From NCBI RefSeq assembly GCF_001445655.1, contig NZ_LNBE01000003.1, forward strand, positions 912,530-976,529: a DNA stretch of 64,000 bases, given 5' to 3'. Origin of the DNA: Streptomyces roseifaciens. Lineage in GTDB: Bacteria > Actinomycetota > Actinomycetes > Streptomycetales > Streptomycetaceae. The translations under genes were made by a program, and so were the position numbers. Positions 16,586 through 24,212 of the stretch are shown here, piece after piece; within the stretch, counting starts at the first letter, position 1, and the number at the start of each line of letters is the position of its first letter. The notes below the pieces were generated by a model, which made no database searches, was not told where the DNA came from, and saw only the letters and a list, made by a program, of their open reading frames with translations.

Positions 16586-18913
16586 TCAGCCGATGGCGGG
16601 CGCCGCCGCCCGGGCTCCGGTGCCCCAGCCCGAGGGGGACGCGCCGACCGTGAAGTCCAGCTTCCCGCCCCCGGTGATCTGGCGCGACGTCAGGTACGTG
16701 CGCCCGTACCCCTCGCCGTCGAGGCGCACCGACTGCACGTAGCGCTCCCGGTCGGAGGTCCCCGGGGCGGTCACGGTGAACCGCTCCCCGTCGAGGTTGA
16801 GGTCCACCCGGTCGAACACCGGGGTGCTCAGCCCCCACACGTCCGCGCCCGGCTGGACGGGGAAGACGCCGATGGCGGAGAGCACCATCCACGCCGACAT
16901 CGTGCCCAGGTCGTCGTTGCCGGTCATCCCGGTCGGCGCATCGGTGAAGAGGGTGAGCGCGGCGTGGACCACGTCCGTCGTCTTCCAGGGCTGCCCGGTC
17001 GACAGGTACGTGTACGGGGCGATGAGGTCGGGCTCGTTCTGCGGGTTGTACTTGTCGGCGTTGTAGTAGTCGTACGGGCCGTGGACCCACACCTCGCGGG
17101 CGGTGCGCGCCGGGTCCTTCAGCAGCCGGTCGTAGGCGAAGAAGGAGTCGAGCCGGGAGTTCGCCGCCGCCCTGCCGCCGATCAGGTCGATCATCCCCGG
17201 CAGGTCCTGCGGCACCAGCCACTGGTACTGCCACGCGGTGCCCTCGTGGAAGCAGACGCTCTTCGCCGGGTCGGCGGGGCCCATGAACGCGCCGTCGGCG
17301 CCCCGGGCCCGGAAGAAGCCCGTGGCGGGGTCGTGGACGTTGCGGTAGTTCCGGGAGCGGGCCGCGTAGCGGTCGGCGTCCGCGTGGTGGCCGAGGGAGC
17401 GGGCCATCTTCGCGAGCATCCCGTCGGCCAGCGCGTACTCCAGGGTCGCCGAGCCGCCCTGGTGGACGTCGGAGTCGCCCGGCTTCTCCTTGGGCCTGCC
17501 GGGCACGCAGGGTACGTAACCGTCGCGGATGTAGCGGTCGTTGCCGTCGCGGCCCACGTACGGGGAGTCCTTGGGCGGCACCCCGTCGGCGTTCCTCTTC
17601 AGCACCCGGTAGGCCTCCTCCTCGTGGCCCTTGAGCAGCCCGTGCTGGTAGGCGTTGGTGAGGAAGGGGGTGACCGGGTCGCCGGTCATGATGTTCGTCT
17701 CGACCGTGCCGTAGCCCCACTTGGGCAGCCAGCCGCCGTCCTCCTCGACCTGCAGCACCGACAGCGCCATGTCCCGCGACTCGTCCGGCGCCAGCAGCGC
17801 GAGCAGCTGCGCCTGGGTGCGGTAGGTGTCCCACAGCGACCAGTTCTGGTAGTAGGTGAAGCCGCGGGCGCGGTGGATCCTCCCGTCCCAGCCGGTGTAG
17901 CGGCCGTCGGCGTCGCTGCCGACGGTGGGGGCGAGGAAGGTGCGGTACAGCGAGGAGTAGAAGGTGCGGCGCAGCGCCGCCGCGCCGCCCTGCACGCGGA
18001 CGTCGTCCAGGCGCCGCTCCCACGCCTCGCGCGCGGCCCGGGCCGTGCGGTCGAAGTCGTCGTCCTCCGCGCGCAGGTTGCCGGCGGCGCCGGCGGCGTC
18101 GACGTAGCTGATGGCGGTGGTGGCCTCCACCGTGCGGTCGCGGGTGGTGTCGAAGCGCACCCAGGCGCCGTTGCGGCCGGCGGAGGTGGAGCTGCGGGTG
18201 CCCTCGGAGACCTTGTCGCCGTTCCAGGTGCCGAAGGTGGTGAAGGGCCGGTCGAAGCGGGTGATCGTGTACACCGTGTACGGGCGCGTGTCCTGGCAGA
18301 AGCCGCGGCCGGTGACGGCGGAGCGGACGGTGCGGGAGTCGAGGACCTCGACGGTGGTGGAGACCGTGCGGTGCAGCGACTGCCCGGTGTTGAGCAGCAC
18401 GTTGGCCTTGCCGGTGGCCGGGAAGGTGTAGCGCTGGTGGCCGGTGCGGCGGCCCGCGGTCAGCTCGGCGGTGATGCCGCCGTAGGAGGACAGCCCGACC
18501 CGGTAGTAGCCCGGGCGGGCGCTCTCGTCGCGGTGGCTGAAGGCGGCGGCGTAGCGGGCGTTGTCGGTGCGCGTGACGTCGCCCGTGGTGGGCAGCACGG
18601 GCAGGTCCCCGCCGAGGCGGCAGCCCACCCCGGACAGGTGCACGGTGCTGAAGCCGCGGATGTGGTCGTGCTTGTAGTCGTAGCCCGTGCTGTGGCCGGT
18701 GTCGGGGGAGAGCTGCACCATGCCGAACGGCACGGCGGCTCCGGGGAAGGTGTTGCCCTCGTTCTGGGTGCCGATGAAGGGGTTGACCAGGCCGGTCAGG
18801 CCGTCGGCCGCGGCGGCCGGCCGCGGGGCCGCGAGCGAGCCCCCGCCCAGTACCGCCGCGAGAGCGAGTGCGGCCGCGCAGGTGCGCGAGCGCAGGTGTC
18901 CGGTCCATCTCAT
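16586..18913 (-). CDS. Secreted GH92 alpha-mannosidase
   Basis: The protein has 775 residues. A Sec signal (AAALALAAVLGGG then PRPAAAAD) is followed by the GH92 N-terminal block (FIGTQNEGNTFPGAAVPFG), a middle WDTYRTQ segment, HEGTAWQYQW and the catalytic GNDDLGTMSAW motif near the C-terminus. GH92 enzymes are calcium-dependent exo-mannosidases, mostly alpha-1,2, acting on N-glycan or fungal mannan ends. The start at 18913 has GAGGGG eight bases upstream. A palindrome at 18949-18962 suggests LacI-type repression by sugar. Confidence 0.93.
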   Translation of the reverse strand: MRWTGHLRSRTCAAALALAAVLGGGSLAAPRPAAAADGLTGLVNPFIGTQNEGNTFPGAAVPFGMVQLSPDTGHSTGYDYKHDHIRGFSTVHLSGVGCRLGGDLPVLPTTGDVTRTDNARYAAAFSHRDESARPGYYRVGLSSYGGITAELTAGRRTGHQRYTFPATGKANVLLNTGQSLHRTVSTTVEVLDSRTVRSAVTGRGFCQDTRPYTVYTITRFDRPFTTFGTWNGDKVSEGTRSSTSAGRNGAWVRFDTTRDRTVEATTAISYVDAAGAAGNLRAEDDDFDRTARAAREAWERRLDDVRVQGGAAALRRTFYSSLYRTFLAPTVGSDADGRYTGWDGRIHRARGFTYYQNWSLWDTYRTQAQLLALLAPDESRDMALSVLQVEEDGGWLPKWGYGTVETNIMTGDPVTPFLTNAYQHGLLKGHEEEAYRVLKRNADGVPPKDSPYVGRDGNDRYIRDGYVPCVPGRPKEKPGDSDVHQGGSATLEYALADGMLAKMARSLGHHADADRYAARSRNYRNVHDPATGFFRARGADGAFMGPADPAKSVCFHEGTAWQYQWLVPQDLPGMIDLIGGRAAANSRLDSFFAYDRLLKDPARTAREVWVHGPYDYYNADKYNPQNEPDLIAPYTYLSTGQPWKTTDVVHAALTLFTDAPTGMTGNDDLGTMSAWMVLSAIGVFPVQPGADVWGLSTPVFDRVDLNLDGERFTVTAPGTSDRERYVQSVRLDGEGYGRTYLTSRQITGGGKLDFTVGASPSGWGTGARAAAPAIG

Positions 18914-18948
18914 CGTCCACGCCCCTCGGGTGACGCCACGTAGGATGC

Positions 18949-18962
18949 CGACATCGTTGTCA
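18949..18962. promoter_or_regulatory. LacI-family operator-like palindrome upstream of GH92
   Basis: On the gene strand it reads TGACAACGATGTCG: arms GACA/TGTC around a central CG, the usual form of LacI-family operators. It lies about 36 bp upstream of the mannosidase start, where a promoter would be. No LacI gene is in the window. Confidence 0.55.
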
Positions 18963-19120
18963 GCGCCGAGGGTATCGAGTGCATGACGTGCTGTCATGAT
19001 GCCCCGCGCGCCAGATGTGGCGACCCCCACCGCCGGCGGCACCCGGGCACCGTGGCCCCCTTGTCATGCCCCGTGTACGGTGGACGGCGCTTCAGCCGAC
19101 CGAACGGAACCGCCTCGCCC

Positions 19121-19843
19121 ATGCGCCTGACCGGACTCGCAGCCGTAGGACCGTTCTTCGCCCTGCGGACCGAAGAGGCGCCCGAGGCGCCCGGAGAAGC
19201 CCCCGGGGAGTACCTGCCGCTCGGCGAGGAGGCCGTGCGCGCACGCGTGGAGACCGTCGCCGGGCGCCTGGGGACGGAGGACCGGCGCGTGGCCGCGTCC
19301 GTCGCCTATCAGGGCATCGCCGGGCGGCTGCTGTCCGTCGCCCTGGGCTCGGCCGTGCTCGCCGGAGAGGTCCCCGACCTCGGCCGGCTGCGCTGGCACC
19401 CGGCCCGTACCGCGCCGGACGACCTGTGGCTGCCCGGCCCCACGGCCCTGCCGGGCGCCGCCGGGGACCCGGCCGGAGTCATCCGCGAGCACGTCCTGCG
19501 CGGCCCGCTGGCGGACCTGCACGCCCTCACCCGCACGGTCGTCCCGGTCTCCGGGCGCCTCCTGTGGGGCAACGCGGCATCATCGCTCGCGGGCTCCCTG
19601 CGCGTGCTGCACGCCTGGTGCCGCGACCGGGGCCGCCCGCAGGACGCGGCCCGCGCCCTGGACCTGGCCCGCGCCGTGCTCGCCGACCCGCTCCTGCACG
19701 GCACCGGCACCCTCGTACCGGGCCCCGCGCCGCGCTCCGCGCCGTCCTTCGTGCGCAGCACCTGCTGTCTGTACTACCGGGTGCTGCCCGGCGGGATGTG
19801 CGGCGACTGCGTGCTGCGGCACGCGCCGCCGCGGGTGCGCTGA
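19121..19843 (+). CDS. FhuF-like (2Fe-2S) ferric-siderophore reductase family protein
   Basis: The protein has 240 residues. The C-terminus carries CC-x10-C-x2-C (C215, C216, C227, C230), the unusual 2Fe-2S ligand pattern of FhuF, which reduces ferric hydroxamate siderophores in the cytoplasm. The start MRLTGLAAVGPFFALR is the best reading, and upstream extension enters the divergent promoter region. No siderophore genes are adjacent. Its 3' end overlaps the convergent LuxR gene by 70 bp. Confidence 0.85.
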   Translation: MRLTGLAAVGPFFALRTEEAPEAPGEAPGEYLPLGEEAVRARVETVAGRLGTEDRRVAASVAYQGIAGRLLSVALGSAVLAGEVPDLGRLRWHPARTAPDDLWLPGPTALPGAAGDPAGVIREHVLRGPLADLHALTRTVVPVSGRLLWGNAASSLAGSLRVLHAWCRDRGRPQDAARALDLARAVLADPLLHGTGTLVPGPAPRSAPSFVRSTCCLYYRVLPGGMCGDCVLRHAPPRVR

Positions 19844-20472
19844 GGGTAGGGCGCGGGCGGCCACTCCCGTGTCGAGAGCACGCCGAGGACGTAGGCCTTG
19901 GCCACCAGCGCCGTGCGGTTGGGCACGCGCCAGCGACGGGTGAGCCGGGTCAGGTGGTAGTTGACGCCGTCCACGGTCAGCCCGACCGCCTTGCCGATGG
20001 CGGCGGTCGTCGCCCCCGCGGCGGCCAGCGCCAGGATGTGCCCCTCCACCACGCTCACCTCGGCGACCGGTTCCGCCGGACGCGGGACGGTGTCCCCCGC
20101 CCGCACCCGGAGCACCGCCAGCAGCATCGGGCTCGGCGGGAAGCCGTCCCCGACCGGGTCCACGAGCAGCTCCCCCTCCCGCTCGACGCCCCCCGCGCCC
20201 GCCAGCCAGCGCACCTCGATCGGGTGACGGGGCCGGCGGCCGAGCCGCAGGGCCTCGATGTGCCGGTCGAGCCGGCCCGGCAGCCGTGGCCGGAACATCT
20301 CGTGCAGGTTCCGGCCGCGCAGGCGGACCGGCGACGTGCCCCACTCGGCGGCCATGGCCGGGTTCGCGACCGTGACCTCGCCGTCCGGCCGGCAGACCGC
20401 GATCGGCGTCGGGATGCGGTCGAGGAGCAGCAGGAAATGATTGCGCCAACTGATGTATTCGTCGCTCACCAC
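19774..20472 (-). CDS. PAS domain LuxR-type transcriptional regulator
   Basis: The protein has about 232 residues. The N-terminal half is PAS-like (RIPTPIAVCRPDGEVTVANPA), and the C-terminal part has a LuxR helix-turn-helix (AAAGATTAAIGKAVGLTVDG then HLTRLTRRW). The GTG at 20472 is chosen because GAGGGG lies nine bases upstream (20482-20487); a TTG at 20508 would add twelve residues. The last 23 codons overlap the FhuF gene on the other strand. It is divergent from the NADH dehydrogenase and may regulate it in response to a redox or ligand signal. Confidence 0.8.
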   Translation of the reverse strand: MVSDEYISWRNHFLLLLDRIPTPIAVCRPDGEVTVANPAMAAEWGTSPVRLRGRNLHEMFRPRLPGRLDRHIEALRLGRRPRHPIEVRWLAGAGGVEREGELLVDPVGDGFPPSPMLLAVLRVRAGDTVPRPAEPVAEVSVVEGHILALAAAGATTAAIGKAVGLTVDGVNYHLTRLTRRWRVPNRTALVAKAYVLGVLSTREWPPAPYPQRTRGGACRSTQSPHIPPGSTR

Positions 20473-20565
20473 GATGCCCGGCCCCTCGCTCGTCCCGTGC
20501 CCGTCCAAGGGCCTGTCCAGTGCTTGCCCGGCGGGCCGCGCCCGGGAGCGTCACGCCACGAACCA

Positions 20566-20581
20566 CTGCACAATCGTGCAG
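20566..20581. promoter_or_regulatory. Operator-like palindrome between luxR and ndh genes
   Basis: CTGCAC-AATC-GTGCAG is a perfect 6-bp inverted repeat in an unusually AT-rich patch (about 20555-20620) that also holds GTATAC at 20586-20591. The position between two divergent genes suggests a regulator site overlapping both promoters. Confidence 0.5.
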
Positions 20582-20649
20582 TTCTGTATACGACCGGAAT
20601 AAGCGACTTGCAGATGTGTCCGGTTCCCGGCCCCGGCCCCCCGTTTGGG

Positions 20650-20674
20650 CCTCCGCCGGCCGGTTACGCGGAGG
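20650..20674 (+). promoter_or_regulatory. Stem-loop in the ndh leader
   Basis: CCTCCGC (20650-20656) pairs with GCGGAGG (20668-20674) across an 11-nt loop, about 75 bp before the NADH dehydrogenase start. It may be an attenuator or merely a structured leader. No U-run follows. Confidence 0.4.
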
Positions 20675-20749
20675 GGGGCCGCTTCCCGCACCCGTACCCC
20701 CTGCCCCTCGCCCGTCCTTCCCGGCACACCGGACCCACAGGAGCCACCA

Positions 20750-22072
20750 GTGAGCAGCCGAGCCCGGATCGTCGTCGTCGGAGCCGGATTCGCCGGCTAC
20801 CAGGCCGCCCGCGAGCTGTCCCGCACGGCGCGCGGCGCCGCCGAGATCGTGCTCGTCAACCCGCACGACTACTTCCTCTACCTGCCCCTCCTCCCCGAGG
20901 TCGCGGCCGGCATCCTCGAGCCGCGCCGGGTGTCGGTGTCGCTGACCGGGACCCTGCCGCGGGTCCGGCTCGTCCTCGGCCAGGTGGACACGGTCGACCT
21001 CGACGGCCGGCGCATCGGGTACGCCGACCCCGAGGGCAACCGCGGCACCCTGGCCTACGACCGGCTGCTGCTGACCGTGGGCAGCGTCAACAAGCTGCTG
21101 CCCGTGCCCGGCGTCGCCGAGCGCGCCCACGGCTTCCGCGGCCTGCCCGAGGCCCTCTACCTGCGGGACCACGTCGTGCGCCAGACCGAGCTGGCCGGTG
21201 CCGCGGCCGATGCGGAGGAGCGCACCGCCCGGCTGACCTTCGTGGTCGTCGGGGCGGGGTACACCGGCACCGAAGTGGCCGCCCACGGCGTGCTGTTCAC
21301 CGACTCGCTGGTGCGCCGCAACAGCGCCCTGCGGGAAGCGGGTGCCCGCCCCCGCTGGGTGCTCCTGGACCTCGCCCCACGGGTCCTGCCCGAGCTGGAC
21401 GAGCGCCTGTCGCGCACCGCGGACCGGGTGCTGCGCCGCCGCGGCGTCGAGGTCCGTACGGGCACGTCCGTCAAGGAGGCCACCCGGGAGGGCGTGCACC
21501 TGGACGACGGGGAGTTCGTCCCGACGCGCTCCCTCGTCTGGTGCGTGGGGGTGCGCCCGGACCCGCTGGTCGCCGGGCTCGGTCTGCCCACCGAGCGGGG
21601 GCGGCTGTGCGTGGACGAGTACCTGACCGTCCCCGGGCACCCGGAGGTCTTCGCCTGCGGCGACGCCGCGGCCGTGCCCGACCTCACCCGGCCCGGCGAG
21701 CACACCCCGATGACCGCCCAGCACGCCCAGCGGCAGGGCCGGACCGCCGCCCGCAACATCGCCGCGTCCTTCGGGCGCGGGGAGCGCCGCCCCTACCGCC
21801 ACCGCGACCTGGGCTTCACGGTCGACCTCGGCGGCGTCCAGGCCGCGGCCGACCCGCTGCACATCCCGCTCTCCGGGCCCCTGGCCAGTGCCGTTACCCG
21901 TGGCTACCACCTGGCGGCCATGCCCGGCAACCGCATCCGCGTCGCCGCCGACTGGCTCCTCGACTCGCTCCTGCCCCGCCAGGGCGTCCAGCTCGGCCTC
22001 GTCCGCTCCGGGTCCGTCCCGCTCGACACGGAGACGCCGGAGGTGGCCCGCACGCCGTACGACAGGTCGTGA
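20750..22072 (+). CDS. ndh: Type II NADH dehydrogenase (NDH-2)
   Basis: The protein has 440 residues. It has two Rossmann motifs, IVVVGAGFAGYQAARELS for FAD and FVVVGAGYTGTEVAAHG for NADH, and FACGDAAAV towards the C-terminus. The PHDYFLYLPLLPEVAAG segment is typical of single-subunit NADH:quinone oxidoreductases. The C-terminal amphipathic part (RIRVAADWLLDSLLP) would attach to the membrane. The GTG start at 20750 has AGGAG six bases upstream. It feeds electrons to menaquinone without pumping protons. Confidence 0.88.
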   Translation: MSSRARIVVVGAGFAGYQAARELSRTARGAAEIVLVNPHDYFLYLPLLPEVAAGILEPRRVSVSLTGTLPRVRLVLGQVDTVDLDGRRIGYADPEGNRGTLAYDRLLLTVGSVNKLLPVPGVAERAHGFRGLPEALYLRDHVVRQTELAGAAADAEERTARLTFVVVGAGYTGTEVAAHGVLFTDSLVRRNSALREAGARPRWVLLDLAPRVLPELDERLSRTADRVLRRRGVEVRTGTSVKEATREGVHLDDGEFVPTRSLVWCVGVRPDPLVAGLGLPTERGRLCVDEYLTVPGHPEVFACGDAAAVPDLTRPGEHTPMTAQHAQRQGRTAARNIAASFGRGERRPYRHRDLGFTVDLGGVQAAADPLHIPLSGPLASAVTRGYHLAAMPGNRIRVAADWLLDSLLPRQGVQLGLVRSGSVPLDTETPEVARTPYDRS

Positions 22073-22206
22073 CCCCGGCCGCCCCGACCCGTGGCCGCCC
22101 ATGACCTGCGGTCGCCCGTGATCCGCGGCATCCCGGGACCCGCCCGGCGGTGACGTACCCTACTGCCCGTTCATATCAGCACACTTGAGCGAGAGCAGCG
22201 GGGGAC

Positions 22207-23250
22207 ATGAGAAGAGCGATACGCACGGCACTGACGACGGCCGTGACCGCGGCACTGACGGCGGTCACGGCCGTCGCGTCCGCTCCGGCCGGGGCGGCCG
22301 AGGGGCCGGCCTACTCGGCGACGGCCTCCCCCGGAGTCCACAACGCCTACGAGAGCGCCAAGTACCCCTACTTCGCGGACGCCCTCGACTCCGGCGCCTC
22401 CCTGCTCGAACTCGACGTCTGGACCAACGGCTTCGGCGGGCGCTCCTTCCGCGTCTCGCACTCCAACCCCCTGCGCAACGCCAACAACTGCGAGGGCGCC
22501 ACGTCGCCCGCGGAGCTGCGCACCGGCACCCGCAACCAGCCCCTGGCCGGCTGCCTCGCCGACATCCGCGCCTGGCACGACGCCCACCCCGGCCACCGGC
22601 CCGTCCTGCTCAAGGTCGAGATGAAGGACGGCTTCAACGCCGACAGCGGCCGCGGCCCCGCCGAACTCGACGCCCTGCTCACCGAGAAGCTCGGCGACGC
22701 CCTCTACCGCCCCGCCGACCTCGCCGGCGGCCGCGCCACCCTCGACGAGGCCGTCCGGGCCGGCGGCTGGCCCGCCCGCTCCGCGATGGCCGGCAAGTTC
22801 CTCGTCGAACTCATCCCCGGCACCGTGGAGGAGCGCAACCCCGCCGACCGGCTGTGGACCGACCGGGAGTACGCGCAGCACCTGCGCGACCTCGCGGCCG
22901 CCGGCCGGCTCCGTCAGGCCGCCGCCTTCCCCGCCGTCCACGGCGCCGTCCCCGGCGACCCCCGCACCCGCTACGCCGACCCGGCCCTGCGCCCCTGGTT
23001 CGTCGTCTTCGACGGGGACGCCGCCACGTACACGGCGGGCGGCATCGACACGGCCTGGTACGACGACCGGCATTACCTCCTCGTCATGACGGACGCCCAC
23101 AAGGTGGCCCCGGCCATCGACGTCACCCGCCCCACCGAGGCCCAGGCCCGCGCCCGGCTGGCCCTCCTGGCCGGAGCCCACGCCAGTTTCGCGACCGCGG
23201 ACTGGTACCCCCTGCCCCAAGTGCTCTCCACGGTGCTGCCGCGGGGCTGA
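22207..23250 (+). CDS. Secreted PI-PLC-like phosphodiesterase
   Basis: The protein has 347 residues. A Sec signal (to about APAGAAEG) precedes a TIM-barrel phosphodiesterase with GVHNAYE, LLELDVWTNGFGG and FRVSHSNP, giving the paired catalytic histidines and acidic calcium ligands of the calcium-dependent phosphoinositide phospholipase C group. LLKVEMKDGF is a further metal-binding strand. It is monocistronic with GGGGGA before the ATG. The substrate could be phosphoinositides or other glycerophosphodiesters outside the cell. Confidence 0.82.
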   Translation: MRRAIRTALTTAVTAALTAVTAVASAPAGAAEGPAYSATASPGVHNAYESAKYPYFADALDSGASLLELDVWTNGFGGRSFRVSHSNPLRNANNCEGATSPAELRTGTRNQPLAGCLADIRAWHDAHPGHRPVLLKVEMKDGFNADSGRGPAELDALLTEKLGDALYRPADLAGGRATLDEAVRAGGWPARSAMAGKFLVELIPGTVEERNPADRLWTDREYAQHLRDLAAAGRLRQAAAFPAVHGAVPGDPRTRYADPALRPWFVVFDGDAATYTAGGIDTAWYDDRHYLLVMTDAHKVAPAIDVTRPTEAQARARLALLAGAHASFATADWYPLPQVLSTVLPRG

Positions 23251-23290
23251 CCGGAGACCATGGGCCGGGCGGTACGCCTCGGGTACCGAC

Positions 23291-23341
23291 CCGGCTCCGG
23301 CGCCGATCCGGCTCTGGCGCCGATCCGGCTCAGATGCCGAT
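23291..23341. repeat. Three tandem 17-bp repeats at the 3' end of the PaaX-type gene
   Basis: CCGGCTCCGGCGCCGAT (23291), CCGGCTCTGGCGCCGAT (23308) and CCGGCTCAGATGCCGAT (23325) are adjacent. The third contains the stop codon of the PaaX-type gene, so the array seems to have grown outward from its 3' end. Confidence 0.7.
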
Positions 23342-24130
23342 GTGGCGCCGCAGCAGGGCCCGGAAGTCGCGGTCGAACGCCTCGTAGCGGCGCCGCAGTT
23401 CCGCCCCGGGCCAGTCCGCCGGCAGCAGCTCCCGCGGCAGGACCGGGTCCGACAGCAGGTGCCGCAGGACCGCGGCCGAGACCGTGAAGCGTTCCGCGAG
23501 GGCCGCCGTGCGGTCCTCGCGGAGGGCGGACTCCAGGAAGCGGGCGCGCGCGGCCCAGCCGTCCAGGTCCCACAAGGCCGCCGCGAGCCGTGCCGGGTCG
23601 CCCTCCGGCGCGCCCGTCAGCAGCGTGCACTGGGCGGTGACGACCGGCGGCCGGTCCCGCAGGAGGTTGGCGGGGCGCATCCAGCAGCCTTCGCGCAGTT
23701 CGCCCAGGCGGAGCGCCGCCATGGCCTGGCGCAGGGCGGCGCGGTCGGCCGCGCTGCGGCGCTCGGGGGTGACGACGGCGATCTCCCAGCCGCCGTCCCA
23801 CGGCCGGGTGCGGGGCGCGCGGCTGTCGTCCTGCCGGGCCTGGCGGGCGAGGAGCCGGTCGGTCAGCCGGTAGGTGCCGTCGTGCTGCTCCAGGTCGCCC
23901 GCGGCGACCATCCGGGTCAGGGCCGTCCGCACCGTCCCCTCCGCGGTCCCGAACAGTTCCCCCACGCGGACGAGGGCGCGCGCGGGGAGCGCGGGCGGGT
24001 GGTGCCCGAGGAGGGTGGAGAGTACGACCGAGCGCGCGGTCAGGGACCGCAGTGCAGGAGCGGCGGGACCGGCGGGCGCGGCGGGAGAAACGGCAACGGT
24101 GTCGTCCATGGCTGGGCCAACCCTATCCAT
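23330..24130 (-). CDS. PaaX family transcriptional repressor
   Basis: The protein has 266 residues. It has an N-terminal winged helix (LLGHHPPALPARALVRVGEL, then GTAEGTVRTALTRMVAAGDL) and the PaaX C-terminal domain (WDGGWEIAVVTPE near residue 110). PaaX proteins repress phenylacetyl-CoA or other acyl-CoA catabolic genes and release DNA on binding the CoA ester. The ATG at 24130 has AAGGA about five bases upstream; an ATG at 24109 is the alternative. It is divergent from an acyl-CoA dehydrogenase/crotonase pair and very likely controls it through the palindrome at 24129-24164. Confidence 0.88.
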   Translation of the reverse strand: MDRVGPAMDDTVAVSPAAPAGPAAPALRSLTARSVVLSTLLGHHPPALPARALVRVGELFGTAEGTVRTALTRMVAAGDLEQHDGTYRLTDRLLARQARQDDSRAPRTRPWDGGWEIAVVTPERRSAADRAALRQAMAALRLGELREGCWMRPANLLRDRPPVVTAQCTLLTGAPEGDPARLAAALWDLDGWAARARFLESALREDRTAALAERFTVSAAVLRHLLSDPVLPRELLPADWPGAELRRRYEAFDRDFRALLRRHIGI

Positions 24131-24164
24131 TACAGTCCTTCATCACGCATCATGAAACTGTAAT
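24129..24164. promoter_or_regulatory. 36-bp palindromic operator, probably for the PaaX-type repressor
   Basis: Outer arms ATTACAGT (24129-24136) and ACTGTAAT (24157-24164) are exact inverted repeats. Inner arms TTCAT (24139-24143) and ATGAA (24152-24156) share the same centre. It lies between the two divergent genes and touches the start codon of the repressor, which suits autoregulation. It is one of the most AT-rich spots in the window. Confidence 0.7.
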
Positions 24165-24212
24165 ACCGTCCGACGCCCCACGCCCTGCCGAACGGCCCGC
24201 CCGGAGGTCGCC

